Assembly: GCF_002087085.1 (NCBI RefSeq)
Contig: NZ_MWQY01000001.1
Location: forward strand, 62,001-126,000
Direction of reading: 5' to 3'
Length of the DNA: 64,000 bases
Origin: Marispirochaeta aestuarii
GTDB taxonomy: Bacteria > Spirochaetota > Spirochaetia > JC444 > Marispirochaetaceae
The position numbers and the translations under genes are program-made. The notes below the pieces were generated by a model, which was not told the DNA's origin, did not search any database, and saw only the letters and a list, made by a program, of their open reading frames with translations. This document shows, in pieces, positions 35,322 to 44,132 of the stretch (the first letter of the stretch is position 1; each line of letters opens with the position of its first letter).

Positions 35322-36488
35322 ATGAAAGAGCTGCAAGCACTGCATGTCGAGGAGTTCGGGCGCAAGCCTGACTGCATCGCCCGGGCACCAGGGATAATTA
35401 ACCTGATGGGTGAACATACCGACTACAGTGAAGGTTTTGTACTTCAGGCCGCCTTGCCTCTTTTCGCCGATGTTGCCGTTTCACGCCGCGATGACGTCTC
35501 TCTGCGTTTTTACACCGCCGATGCCGGAGAGCGAAAAAAGACCTCCGTTCCAAATCTGAAATACAAGCGGGAAGACCGCTGGGCCAACTATCTCAAAGGG
35601 GTGCTGGCAGAGCTGACTGAACGGGGGATTGATATTCCCGGTCTCGAGTTCACTATCAGCAGTACAATCCCCCAGAATATCGGCCTGGGATCCTCCGATG
35701 CCCTGTGTACCGCCACCGCCATGGCGGTGTGCGGATGTCTGGGAGTCAGCCTGTCGGATCAGGATATGATTGATGTGGCCTACGGAGCGGAAGCCCGTTT
35801 CATCGGTCTTCCCAAGGAGCCCGGGGACGTCGCGACCTGCCTCCTTGCGTTACAGGACAGAGCGGTTTTTCTTGATATGCGGACCATGGAATACCGGCAC
35901 ATAAACCTGAAATTGAAAGACGCTGTGCTGGTTCTTACCAACTCCCATGTTCCTCATATAAACGCTGAAGACTACATTGAAGAACGCCGGGAAGAGTGCC
36001 GGCAGTGCGTCGAGCACCTTCAGTCAAGGCGGAGCGGGATATCTTTGCGCGACTACACGGTCAAGGATCTCAAGAGCGGAATCGGCGTTCTGCCCGAATC
36101 CCTGCGCCGGTTGTGCATGCACGTCGTGGAGGAGAACACCCGGGTTAAGGAAGCGATTCAACTTCTGCCGGAGGGCGATATGGAAGCCTTCGGTCGTCTC
36201 ATGTACAGGTCCCACGAGTCCCTGCGGGATTCCTACGAGGTTTCCTGTCCTGAGCTGGACTGGCTTGTAAAGCGGGCCAGCGAAATAGATGGTGTGTACG
36301 GTTCCCGTCTGACCGGACCGGGATTCGGAGGATGCACTCTTACCTTGATCCGCGAAACAGCTTTGAATGATTACATCGACCGTCTGGGGGAATACGAAAG
36401 GATCTTCGGTTTCGCCGCCGAGGCTTTTCCTTTCAGGGTCTCCGACGGTGCCAGGGTATTAAACAATGAAAATCTTACTGACAAATGA
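35322..36488 (+). CDS. GHMP kinase, galactokinase-like
   Basis: A 388-residue GHMP kinase whose overall layout matches galactokinase: IARAPGIINLMGEHTDYSEG near the N-terminus, the ATP loop IPQNIGLGSSDALCTATAMA (about 120-139) and SRLTGPGFGGCTLTL near the end. Two catalytic positions differ from known galactokinases: APGRVN is here APGIIN, so the active-site arginine is Ile, and the CGxMDQ motif that carries the catalytic aspartate is replaced by EPGDVAT. The substrate is therefore uncertain, although annotation as galK would be common. The end overlaps surE by 23 nt. Confidence 0.8.
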   Translation: MKELQALHVEEFGRKPDCIARAPGIINLMGEHTDYSEGFVLQAALPLFADVAVSRRDDVSLRFYTADAGERKKTSVPNLKYKREDRWANYLKGVLAELTERGIDIPGLEFTISSTIPQNIGLGSSDALCTATAMAVCGCLGVSLSDQDMIDVAYGAEARFIGLPKEPGDVATCLLALQDRAVFLDMRTMEYRHINLKLKDAVLVLTNSHVPHINAEDYIEERREECRQCVEHLQSRRSGISLRDYTVKDLKSGIGVLPESLRRLCMHVVEENTRVKEAIQLLPEGDMEAFGRLMYRSHESLRDSYEVSCPELDWLVKRASEIDGVYGSRLTGPGFGGCTLTLIRETALNDYIDRLGEYERIFGFAAEAFPFRVSDGARVLNNENLTDK

Positions 36489-37203
36489 TGATGGAATAGA
36501 AAGTCCGGGACTCAAATCCCTCGAAGAGGCCCTTAGGGAACATGAACTCTGTGTTGTCGCTCCCGACGGCGAACGTTCAGGGAGTTCACACCGGATTACA
36601 TTGAAAGCGCCGGTTAAATTTGCCGAAGCCGGTCCGGGACGCTATGCCTGCAGCGGGACTCCGGCGGACTGCGTGCTCTACTCCGTTCACGGAGCTATTG
36701 ATTTCAGTCCCGATGTAGTTGTCTCCGGCATAAATATCGGACCCAATCTGGGTACCGATCTGATTTATTCCGGAACAGCCGCAGCTGCCCGGCAGGCAGC
36801 CTTTATGGGGATTCCGGGTATTGCCGTCTCCCAGTTACTTAAGGAGAACCGGATCGATTACAGCGCCGCTGCCGCTTTTATCGCGGATACCCTGGAGAAG
36901 CTGGTGAAGGTCTGGGATGAGGATCATTTTATCAACATAAATGTTCCCTATCCGGATCAAGACCTTCTGGAGTATGAGATTACCTATCCTTCCAGAAGGA
37001 TCTACCACGATACAGTCGAGTCCTATACCGCACCGGACGGACATACCTACCATTTCCTTAACGGCACATTTCCGGATGCCGAACCTGTACAGGGGTCTGA
37101 CTGGGATGCGGTCAAGCGTAATCGTATATCCGTTTCGCCCATTTATCTTCATCCTGTTCCCGAATACGACATGGTGAAATTCGGAGAAAGGCTCAGGCAG
37201 TAG
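36466..37203 (+). CDS. surE: 5'/3'-nucleotidase SurE
   Basis: A 245-residue SurE phosphatase acting on nucleoside monophosphates. The metal-binding N-terminus MKILLTNDDGIESPGL contains the Asp pair, followed by VVAPDGERSGSSHRITLKAP, the VVSGINIGPNLGTDLIYSGT segment with the conserved Asn, and the AAARQAAFMGIPGIAVS loop. Length is normal. It overlaps the end of the GHMP kinase gene by 23 nt, indicating coupled translation, and a TPR gene follows 6 nt later. Confidence 0.95.
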   Translation: MKILLTNDDGIESPGLKSLEEALREHELCVVAPDGERSGSSHRITLKAPVKFAEAGPGRYACSGTPADCVLYSVHGAIDFSPDVVVSGINIGPNLGTDLIYSGTAAAARQAAFMGIPGIAVSQLLKENRIDYSAAAAFIADTLEKLVKVWDEDHFININVPYPDQDLLEYEITYPSRRIYHDTVESYTAPDGHTYHFLNGTFPDAEPVQGSDWDAVKRNRISVSPIYLHPVPEYDMVKFGERLRQ

Positions 37204-37209
37204 GATTTC

Positions 37210-37884
37210 ATGGCCGGTAGTATAAACGAAGCAGTCCGACTCTATAAATCCCGCCGATACGAGCAGGCCCTGCGGGTTCTGCTTGCCCTGGAAGATGATC
37301 CGGCGGACAATGTGGAAATCTCATATTACCTCGGGCTCTGTTATACCCAGTTAAAGCAGTATGATGACGCCCTGCTCTATCTTGAGCAGGTTGTCACAAA
37401 TCACGGGAATCTGCTGCAGATTTATCAGAGCCGTATGGTTCTCAGTCTGATTTATGCCGTAACCGATCGGTATCGCCTGGCGAAGTTCGAGCTGGACCAG
37501 CTTATTGGCGGAGGCTACGAATCGAGCCAGGTATTCACCGTCTATGGTTATGTCCTGTATGAGCTGTCACAAATTGATGAGAGCCTCAAAATGCTGCAAA
37601 AGGCCCTGACTCTGGATCCCGACAATGCTACTGCCCTGAACAGCCTGGGGTATATAATGGCGGACAAGGGCCTGGATCCGGCGACTGCGGTGAATTACTG
37701 CAGGGAAGCTGTAAAACTGCGGCCGGAAAGTTTCGCCTGTCTTGATTCCCTGGGCTGGGCCTGTTTTAAAGCCGGCCGGATAGAGGAGGCTCGGACCTAT
37801 CTGCGCCGGGCCATGGAACTTTCCGGCGGCCATCCGGTTATTGCCAGACATATAAGAACAGTTCTTGATACTATTGATTACTAA
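37210..37884 (+). CDS. cytoplasmic TPR protein
   Basis: A 224-residue protein made of about five TPR units with no signal peptide or membrane helix: AVRLYKSRRYEQALRVLLAL, YYLGLCYTQLKQYDDALLYL, and the best-formed pair LDPDNATALNSLGYIMADKG and SFACLDSLGWACFKAGRIEE. It should mediate protein contacts; no partner can be named. It starts 6 nt after surE and so belongs to the same transcript. The next small gene follows 45 nt after its stop. Confidence 0.85.
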   Translation: MAGSINEAVRLYKSRRYEQALRVLLALEDDPADNVEISYYLGLCYTQLKQYDDALLYLEQVVTNHGNLLQIYQSRMVLSLIYAVTDRYRLAKFELDQLIGGGYESSQVFTVYGYVLYELSQIDESLKMLQKALTLDPDNATALNSLGYIMADKGLDPATAVNYCREAVKLRPESFACLDSLGWACFKAGRIEEARTYLRRAMELSGGHPVIARHIRTVLDTIDY

Positions 37885-37929
37885 TGGTCTGAGCCGAAAA
37901 CGCCGATAATGAAGCTAAGGAGGACCAGT

Positions 37930-38091
37930 ATGAGTGTTGATTCCCTCGGGGGGATTAATGCAGCCCCTGTCACCCATTCCGAAGAGCTTCCGATAATGGA
38001 TATGCAGGACATGAAGCGAATCCTGATGCTCGGAATTCGCGGTGAAGTTATGCTTCCCCGGGAAGAGCATGAGGTAGATGTATACGCCTGA
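37930..38091 (+). CDS. 53-residue hypothetical protein
   Basis: A short protein, MSVDSLGGINAAPVTHSEEL onward, ending in EEHEVDVYA. It has no cysteine cluster, membrane helix or recognised family. The frame is open from 37909, but AAGGAGG (37918-37924) is spaced correctly for the ATG at 37930. The strong ribosome-binding site is the main support for its being real. The promoter of the next gene overlaps its 3' end. Confidence 0.55.
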   Translation: MSVDSLGGINAAPVTHSEELPIMDMQDMKRILMLGIRGEVMLPREEHEVDVYA

Positions 38092-38098
38092 GATCGGC

Positions 38099-38104
38099 TA
38101 TAAT
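38099..38104 (+). promoter_or_regulatory. consensus -10 box six bases before a GTG start
   Basis: TATAAT (38099-38104), then TTGAGC, then the GTG at 38111. No clear -35 box is visible at 16-18 nt. This suggests a leaderless transcript for the NHL/VWA-like gene, or an internal promoter. Confidence 0.5.
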
Positions 38105-38110
38105 TTGAGC

Positions 38111-40174
38111 GTGAAGCATTGGTCTTTCCTGATTTTCATTACTATTCTGCTCTTCCTTCTTCCCGTACTTCTTGTTTCCCAGGATCTTGACTGGGATGCT
38201 CTTCGCGGCAGCGAAGAGTTTCGTTTTGGCGTTCAGGCCTACAACAGCGGACTTTTCGATAACGCCCTTCTATCCTTTGAGCGGGCCTTAAGTTATTCTC
38301 CCCTCGAAGCCCTCTACAAAGAGTGGCTGGGACGGACGTATCACCGTCTCGGATATGATGCCACAGCCCTTTCCCTGTGGCGTGAGGTTCTTTCGTCCGG
38401 CGAAGGATCTGCGCTGCTGCAGCAGAGGGTGGATGTTATCTCCGCCCGCAACAGCCTGGAGCGGGAGCGCTCAGCAATGGAACGCTTCGTTCTGGGGGAA
38501 GTCCTCCAGGGCAGACAGGCGGACTATACCCTCTTTGCCAGACCCCTGGGACTGGAACCCTGGCCCGACGGCAGTTATTTTCTGACTTCTTTTGTGAATA
38601 ACGAAGTTTACCATTTCAACCTCAACGGCGGGCTTCTCCATACGCTGCAGGGAGGGGTCCTGGGATTTTCCCGGCCCTACGATGTAATGCGGTATTCATC
38701 CCGGAGAATCTATGTCTCGGAATTCGGTGCGGACCGCATTGCCTACTGCAGACCCGACGGAAGCCAGATAGTCCGTTTCGGCAGATCCGGAGGAGGGGCA
38801 GGGGAACTCTCTGGTCCCCAGTTTCTGGCCAGAGATCAGGAAGGATACATCTATGTGACCGAAGCTGGAAACCGGCGGGTCAGCAAGTTCAGCTCCGAGG
38901 GCGATTTTATCCTCAGCTTTGGACGCCGGGGAAACGGCTTTAACGGATTTCGGACCCCTTCAGGTATAGTCGTGCATGACGGGAAGGTCTTTGTCTCCGA
39001 TACCCGTCAAGGGAGGGTGTTCTGCTTTGATCTTTCGGGGAATTTCCTCTACGAAGCGGGAGCTGATGTCCTGATTCAGCCTGAAGGTATCTCTGTTTTC
39101 AGTGCCCGGGAGCTGCTGATTGCCGACGGGGAGCGGCTCATGATTTTTCAACCCGTTTCCCGAAGCTTCGAGCTTCTGGCGGATTTTGAGGGAGACAACA
39201 GGCGGATTGTGGATGCTGTCCGGGATGTAAACGGCAACCTGCTGGTCAGCGATTTCAACCGCAGCGAGCTTGGGGTTCTCAGTGAACTCTCCACCATGTA
39301 TTCCGGCATCTTTGTGGAGATCGAACGCATCGACGCCACTGGTTTTCCGGATATCTATCTGGATGTTTCTGTCCGGGATCGACTGGGAGATCCTATTGTG
39401 GGATTGCGGGAGAGTAATTTTATTCTTTCGGAAGGTCACGGAATGCCCGGTTCCCCGGCATTGCTGGCCCAGGGGGATGCCCTCGAGGGAATACAGGCAG
39501 CGCTGGTTCTGGAGAAATCCGCCTATACCCGGGGACGGGAAGACGAACTCGCCGCTGCGGTGGAGGATATTCTGGAAGCTCTTCCTGAGGGAAGCTCGGT
39601 ACGGCTTTATACTGCCGGGGAACTGCCTGTTAAAGAGGTACCTCCGGGAGGGGCCGGAAGCGATTATATAGCCGCTGCCCAAAGAACCTCGTATGATGGT
39701 GTCAGCTTTGCTTTTGCAGAGACCATGCGCATGGCCGCTCTGGAGCTGGCACCCCTGCGGGGAAGAAAGCTGATTATCAGCCTCGGCAGCGGCAGGGCTC
39801 CCTTGAGGCGGGATGAATCTTCCGCTCCTTCCACCCCTGTTCTGGCGAACCTGCTGAGCACCAACGGAATCCGCTTCGCCTATGTGCAGCTTGAACGGCA
39901 GCTCTCCTTCGGCAACGATGAGGGTCGGGATATATACTCTTTTCTCGCCAATGAAAGCGGCGGCGGTCTTTACCCGCTTTACCGTCCCGCGGGTATTGCT
40001 CCGGTAATCAGTGAGTACGGGGAACGGCCTACTGGACGTTATTATCTTAAGCTGATCTCCAACATGGATCCGGACTACGGCAAACAGTATCTTCCTGTAG
40101 AGGTCGAGGTTGCATATTATAACCGGACCGGCAGAGATGAGCTGGGGTACTATGCGCCTCCGCCGTATAATTGA
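38111..40174 (+). CDS. exported TPR / NHL-propeller / VWA-like protein
   Basis: A 687-residue exported protein if begun at the GTG at 38111, which places a clean signal peptide first (KHWSFLIFITILLFLLPVLL). An upstream ATG at 38078 is also in frame. After the signal come two to three TPR units (about 40-110), then an NHL-type beta-propeller (about 135-370) with units such as FGRSGGGAGELSGPQFLARD and IYVTEAGNRRVSKFSSEGDF. The final 280 residues resemble a VWA-like fold, including LIISLGSGRAPLRRD, but the metal-site DxSxS is degenerate (LEKSAY). A periplasmic scaffold or sensor is likely; no specific function is known. Confidence 0.8.
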   Translation: MKHWSFLIFITILLFLLPVLLVSQDLDWDALRGSEEFRFGVQAYNSGLFDNALLSFERALSYSPLEALYKEWLGRTYHRLGYDATALSLWREVLSSGEGSALLQQRVDVISARNSLERERSAMERFVLGEVLQGRQADYTLFARPLGLEPWPDGSYFLTSFVNNEVYHFNLNGGLLHTLQGGVLGFSRPYDVMRYSSRRIYVSEFGADRIAYCRPDGSQIVRFGRSGGGAGELSGPQFLARDQEGYIYVTEAGNRRVSKFSSEGDFILSFGRRGNGFNGFRTPSGIVVHDGKVFVSDTRQGRVFCFDLSGNFLYEAGADVLIQPEGISVFSARELLIADGERLMIFQPVSRSFELLADFEGDNRRIVDAVRDVNGNLLVSDFNRSELGVLSELSTMYSGIFVEIERIDATGFPDIYLDVSVRDRLGDPIVGLRESNFILSEGHGMPGSPALLAQGDALEGIQAALVLEKSAYTRGREDELAAAVEDILEALPEGSSVRLYTAGELPVKEVPPGGAGSDYIAAAQRTSYDGVSFAFAETMRMAALELAPLRGRKLIISLGSGRAPLRRDESSAPSTPVLANLLSTNGIRFAYVQLERQLSFGNDEGRDIYSFLANESGGGLYPLYRPAGIAPVISEYGERPTGRYYLKLISNMDPDYGKQYLPVEVEVAYYNRTGRDELGYYAPPPYN

Positions 40175-40273
40175 AGGGATAATCTGTTGGTCTGCAGCTT
40201 CAACCGGACTTGCTTTCCGGGATGATATTGAGCATCTTTAATGGCGAAAGAACGGGAGAGGAGTTGGAAAATT

Positions 40274-40570
40274 ATGTTCGACTATGTTGATTTTCAGCAC
40301 AGGGAAGGCAGTATCAAGGACAGGGAGCTGAAACTGTTTGCTCTGTCCACCTGCGGTTTCTGTAAAAAAGCCATGGCTTTTCTTGAAGAGAACAATCTGG
40401 ACTACGAGTATATATTTGTCGATCTGATTGATTCCGAGGTAAAAAACAAAATAAAGGCGGATTTTGAAAAGAGATTCGAGAAGAAAATGCTTTTCCCGAC
40501 CCTTATAGTAGATGACGAGGAGTTCCTTGTGGGCTTTATTAAATTCTACTGGCAGAAACTGGCGGCGTAA
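40274..40570 (+). CDS. glutaredoxin-family protein
   Basis: A 98-residue thioredoxin-fold protein with the redox motif CGFC (LFALSTCGFCKKAMAFLEEN) and the cis-proline region FPTLIVDDEEFLVGF, as in glutaredoxins/NrdH-type proteins. The frame is open from an ATG at 40241, but GAGAGGAG is placed about 10 nt before the ATG at 40274. The stop overlaps the start of the ferredoxin:thioredoxin-reductase-like gene, so the two are probably redox partners. Confidence 0.85.
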   Translation: MFDYVDFQHREGSIKDRELKLFALSTCGFCKKAMAFLEENNLDYEYIFVDLIDSEVKNKIKADFEKRFEKKMLFPTLIVDDEEFLVGFIKFYWQKLAA

Positions 40571-40911
40571 TGGCAGAAAAAACTCTACAGGAAACTGAAA
40601 ACTTTGTACGCTCCGTGGCGGAGCACAAAGGATGGATATTGAATCGGGACGAAGATTTTATCGGACATCTAATAGAAGGGTTGCGGGTCAACTATAACCG
40701 TTACGGTTTCTATCAGTGCCCCTGCCGCGATTCCTATGGTACGAGAGAGAAGGACAAGGACATTATGTGTCCCTGCGATTATGCCCAGGCTGACATAGAC
40801 GAGTTCGGGCAGTGCTTCTGCGGCCTGTACCTCGCTCCGGATTTTTACGAGACCCATGATGATATCGACGGTATTCCGGAGCGGAGGCCTGAGGATCTTT
40901 ACCCGGATTGA
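40570..40911 (+). CDS. ferredoxin:thioredoxin reductase catalytic-like protein
   Basis: A 113-residue protein with the three cysteine pairs of the FTR beta subunit: FYQCPCRDS, MCPCDYAQ and QCFCGLYLAP. In plant and cyanobacterial FTR the motifs are CPC, CPC and CHC and hold a [4Fe-4S] cluster next to an active disulfide; here the spacings are 14 and 12 residues and the third motif is CFC, without the His. It most likely passes electrons from a ferredoxin to the adjacent glutaredoxin. The start overlaps that gene's stop. Organisms lacking photosynthesis carry such proteins sporadically. Confidence 0.88.
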   Translation: MAEKTLQETENFVRSVAEHKGWILNRDEDFIGHLIEGLRVNYNRYGFYQCPCRDSYGTREKDKDIMCPCDYAQADIDEFGQCFCGLYLAPDFYETHDDIDGIPERRPEDLYPD

Positions 40912-40918
40912 GAGAAGC

Positions 40919-41593
40919 CTAGAGCTGTTCCTTTACCAGCTCGACAGTCCCGCGGGCAAGGTTTTTTCTCAGGATTCCTTCATAAAACAGATAGCGCCCG
41001 TCGTCTGATCTGAGCAGGTACAGACCTTTCCAGAAACGGGACAGCCAGTTGTTTATCGAGATTTTTACCTCCGTGGCCCTCTCCATGATCCCGTGACGAT
41101 TGATAAGCTTTTCCTCACCCCGTACGGCCTTCATGGAGCTGAGGGCGAGGTTCTGGGGCTGTATAAACCAGAAGGCCCGTTCTTTTTCTCCCTGCACGAT
41201 GAAGTTTTCCATTCCGAAGGGAAAAAGCTGGTGCCAGGGCGAACTGTCGGGAATAGTGCATTCTTCGTTGATGCTACGGCGACCATCCCTCTTTTCGATC
41301 TGAATCATCCGGCCGTTTCGTCTGGCACTTATATGCAGATCCTTTGAGAAATCTCTGTATTCCCATTCTCGGGTGTCCCCGCTGGAGTCTACCACTATTC
41401 GCTCGATGGATAGAATTGCGGAGTCGTTCGTTTTGGTCAGGGTATACTCATGATTTCCCTGTTTATCGTCTATCGATATGGAGTAGTCGGTAAGATCTCC
41501 CCGCAGGGTTTCATGGTACAGAAGATCCTCGGCAGATACCCCTGCAACGAGGAACATTGTACATACGAGTGATGAAAGCAGAACGCGAAACAT
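40919..41593 (-). CDS. exported protein of unknown function
   Basis: A 224-residue protein with a signal peptide (FRVLLSSLVCTMFLVAGVSA, cleaved about residue 21). The mature part is beta-rich (YSISIDDKQGNHEYTLTK, LHISARRNGRMIQIEKRDG) and recalls lipoprotein-carrier-like folds (LolA/LolB), but no motif is decisive. The cysteine in the signal is not followed by a lipobox. The ATG at 41593 lacks a Shine-Dalgarno and lies 6 nt after the -10 box of a strong promoter, implying a leaderless mRNA. It is convergent with the FTR-like gene and divergent from the riboswitch. Confidence 0.75.
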   Translation of the reverse strand: MFRVLLSSLVCTMFLVAGVSAEDLLYHETLRGDLTDYSISIDDKQGNHEYTLTKTNDSAILSIERIVVDSSGDTREWEYRDFSKDLHISARRNGRMIQIEKRDGRRSINEECTIPDSSPWHQLFPFGMENFIVQGEKERAFWFIQPQNLALSSMKAVRGEEKLINRHGIMERATEVKISINNWLSRFWKGLYLLRSDDGRYLFYEGILRKNLARGTVELVKEQL

Positions 41594-41599
41594 GGGGAC

Positions 41600-41628
41600 A
41601 GTCTAAAAAAGCATGCTTCTCCTGTCAA
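41600..41628 (-). promoter_or_regulatory. promoter of the exported-protein gene, leaderless
   Basis: Minus strand: TTGACA (41628-41623), 17-nt spacer, TAGACT (41605-41600), then GTCCCC and the ATG. The initiating base should fall on or next to the A of the start codon. Confidence 0.75.
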
Positions 41629-41734
41629 GGTTTTTACCGGAACTTTATGGAAATAATGGAGATTTTAACGTAAATCTAACAAAAATTTTTAAACGAGGGT
41701 ATTTTCTACGGATATTCCTGCTTTTCTCCAATAC

Positions 41735-41763
41735 TTGGCAAAAATAGACTATACACGTATTTT
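41735..41763 (+). promoter_or_regulatory. promoter of the cobalamin-riboswitch transcript
   Basis: TTGGCA (41735-41740), 17-nt spacer, TATTTT (41758-41763). It would start the leader a few bases before the riboswitch domain. Confidence 0.55.
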
Positions 41764-41829
41764 AGTGAGGTAGTAAAATCCATATCAACAGGTTGCTCCC
41801 GGCGGCGAAAGGAGGTCAGAAAAAGCCGG

Positions 41830-41970
41830 CTATGAGGTTCCAGGAAATAACGGAAATCTGTGAAATTCAGATGCGGACGTGCCGCTGTAATCGGTGATGG
41901 TCGATCAATCCACTGTAGCATAAGCGCGATGGGAAGGATCCGACAAAAAAACCGTAAGCCAGAAGACGAT
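41830..41970 (+). ncRNA. cobalamin riboswitch
   Basis: The leader of the TonB-dependent receptor gene shows the conserved cobalamin-aptamer pieces in order: GGAAATCTGTGAAATTCAGA, the junction GCGGACGTGCCGCTGTAATC, CCACTGT, GGGAAGGATC, and the B12 box AAGCCAGAAGAC (41956-41967). ATCTG and CAGAT form the expected short stem. A terminator follows directly, so adenosyl- or other cobalamin binding should stop transcription of the receptor and the tonB behind it. The 5' boundary is approximate. The 532-bp gap 41594-42125 holds two promoters, this element and the terminator. Confidence 0.9.
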
Positions 41971-41982
41971 TTTTTGGAGCCG

Positions 41983-42005
41983 GGGCAGCAGAGCTGCTCG
42001 TTTTT
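41983..42005 (+). terminator. riboswitch expression-platform terminator
   Basis: GGGCAGC (41983-41989), loop AGA, GCTGCTC (41993-41999), then G and TTTTT (42001-42005). The stem includes one G-U pair. Its position just after the B12 box suits a transcriptional off-switch. Confidence 0.7.
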
Positions 42006-42125
42006 ACCATTTCTCTCACGTATGGGGAACTGGGATTATGAAGACCCGCCTTTTGTGCAATTCTTTATACCCGTTCCTTCCTTACCAGAGATTCTGCAGA
42101 ATGCAAAAGAACGAAGGAAGGTTCA

Positions 42126-44114
42126 ATGAAACGTAAACAACTGTCAGTACGTATAATAAGTCTCGTACTTTTCTTGCTTTTTCCTCTTTTTCTTGTGGCC
42201 GATGACCCGGCGGATCTGTCGGTTGTGGTAACCGCTGATCGGGTGGAAAAAGCGGAAACCGAAACAAGCGCCACCGTCAGTGTTATTACCGCCGAAGATA
42301 TCGAGGATAGCGGTGCTTCCAACCTGACGGACCTGCTGGAAACCCTGCCGGGGGTGCAGTTCAGGAGTTATTCCGGACCCGCAGAGGCCCAGGTTTCCAT
42401 GGGAGGCTTTGGGGAGAACTCCTACGGCCGGGTAGTGGTTCTGGTGAACGGACGTCTGAAGAACAACATCGACATGCGGGGCCTGAACTGGATGTCCGTG
42501 CCCCTTGAGTCGGTGGAACGTATCGAAGTTCTTCACGGCGGCGGCAGCGTCCTGTACGGCAGCGGAGCTGTCGGCGGAGTCATCAATATTATCACCAAAG
42601 AGACTGATGCCCCCCTGGAGGTCGAAGCCGGAGTGTCCGTGGGCAGTTTCCTGACCCACAGGGAGAGCGCCTCCGTGGGGGCCTCGAACTCCCTGGGGTC
42701 CCTGCGGGTGGGGGGGAGCTATTACTCCACCGACGGCTATCGGGACAGAAGCGCATCGAACTATGCCGCCGCCGGCCTGTCGGGAAGCCTCTACCCCACG
42801 GATCTGCTCCGTTTCCGCCTGGATCTGGATTATAACCGGAACTTTTACGAGATGCCCGGGGGACTGACGAAGGAGCAGTTTGAGGACGACCCAAGCCTGG
42901 CCGTCAACAGGGAAGATGAATCCACGGAGCATGAGTTCGGTGCAAGCCTCAGCGGGGAGTACCTGATTGGGGATGACCTTGTCCTGGAAACTCTGCTTGG
43001 CTACAGCTACAAGAACATGGCCCCGGATATGGCGAGTTATCCGGCGTTTTACAATCGACTGTATAATACCTTCGATCTTCAGCCGAAAATCAGCTGGGAA
43101 GCTTCGATTGCTAGTCTCCCTGTTTCCCTGGTCAGCGGAGTTGATCTGCGCAGTTCAACCCTGGCACTGGAAAACTACTCTGACAAGGATCGCAAGACCT
43201 TGTCCAATGAGTTTGATGTGGCCCTTTTATCCGGCGGCGGATATATAAATACGGATATTTCTTTCACTGATTCCTTTGGTCTGAACACAGGCTTTCGTTA
43301 TGACGCCGCCGGTATAAGCGCGGTCAATATGGATGAATCGGTGGATGATGACAAACTGCACACCGGACCCGCCTGGTCTGCGGGACTGCGCTGGAACCCC
43401 ACGCCCGTATCAAAGGTCTATCTTCGTCATGAGAGGATGTTCCGTTATCCCTTTACGGATGAGCAGGCATCGCTTTATGGATTCGGTGATGCTTTTCTCG
43501 ATGACCTTGAAGCGGAGAGAGGGTATTTGTACGAGATGGGAGGGCTTTATCGGGTTGCGTCCTTTGCACGGCTTGACCTTCGGGCTTATCTGATGGACAT
43601 GCAGGATGAGATTGCATGGAATGATGCGACCAGCAAAAACGAGAATATCGAGGATACCCGCAGGATCGGTGCAGAAGGAGCTCTTACTCTTCTGCCGGTC
43701 AGAAGTCTGAAGATTACCGCTTCGTATGCGTATGTATTGCCGACCTTTCTCAAGGGTGATGATAAGGAGAATCAGATTCCTCTGGTTTCAAACCACGAGA
43801 TAGAGGGAGGATTTACCTGGTACGGTCCCGCTGATATTGAAATATCCGCGGATGCGTCATTCCGCAGTGATTATTACCAGGCCGGGGATACCGCAAACGA
43901 CCAGAAAAAAGAGGGATCCTATCTGCTGTTGAATGCAGGTATACGCTGGAGAGTCAGTCTTGCTTCAGGAGATCTTGCTCTTGCTTTATCCGCAGACAAT
44001 CTGCTGGATACCGAATATTCGCAGGTTGTTGCCTATAATGAATGGACAGATACCAGTTCTTACTACCCCGCTGCCGGCAGAAGCATAAGCCTCTCGGGCA
44101 ACTATAAAATGTAG
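42126..44114 (+). CDS. btuB: TonB-dependent vitamin B12 receptor (BtuB-like)
   Basis: A 662-residue outer-membrane receptor. After the signal peptide (about 1-26) comes a TonB box, DLSVVVTADRVE, close to the BtuB form. The plug domain follows (TSATVSVITAEDIEDSGASN, TDLLETLPGVQFRSYSGPAE, LVNGRLKNNIDMRG, IEVLHGGGSVLYGSGAVGGV; about 35-155), then a 22-strand barrel to the C-terminus, ending SISLSGNYKM. Control by a cobalamin riboswitch supports a corrinoid as ligand. TonB is encoded next. GAAGGAAGG lies shortly before the ATG. Confidence 0.92.
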   Translation: MKRKQLSVRIISLVLFLLFPLFLVADDPADLSVVVTADRVEKAETETSATVSVITAEDIEDSGASNLTDLLETLPGVQFRSYSGPAEAQVSMGGFGENSYGRVVVLVNGRLKNNIDMRGLNWMSVPLESVERIEVLHGGGSVLYGSGAVGGVINIITKETDAPLEVEAGVSVGSFLTHRESASVGASNSLGSLRVGGSYYSTDGYRDRSASNYAAAGLSGSLYPTDLLRFRLDLDYNRNFYEMPGGLTKEQFEDDPSLAVNREDESTEHEFGASLSGEYLIGDDLVLETLLGYSYKNMAPDMASYPAFYNRLYNTFDLQPKISWEASIASLPVSLVSGVDLRSSTLALENYSDKDRKTLSNEFDVALLSGGGYINTDISFTDSFGLNTGFRYDAAGISAVNMDESVDDDKLHTGPAWSAGLRWNPTPVSKVYLRHERMFRYPFTDEQASLYGFGDAFLDDLEAERGYLYEMGGLYRVASFARLDLRAYLMDMQDEIAWNDATSKNENIEDTRRIGAEGALTLLPVRSLKITASYAYVLPTFLKGDDKENQIPLVSNHEIEGGFTWYGPADIEISADASFRSDYYQAGDTANDQKKEGSYLLLNAGIRWRVSLASGDLALALSADNLLDTEYSQVVAYNEWTDTSSYYPAAGRSISLSGNYKM

Positions 44115-44132
44115 GAGCAATCCGCAAGAGCC

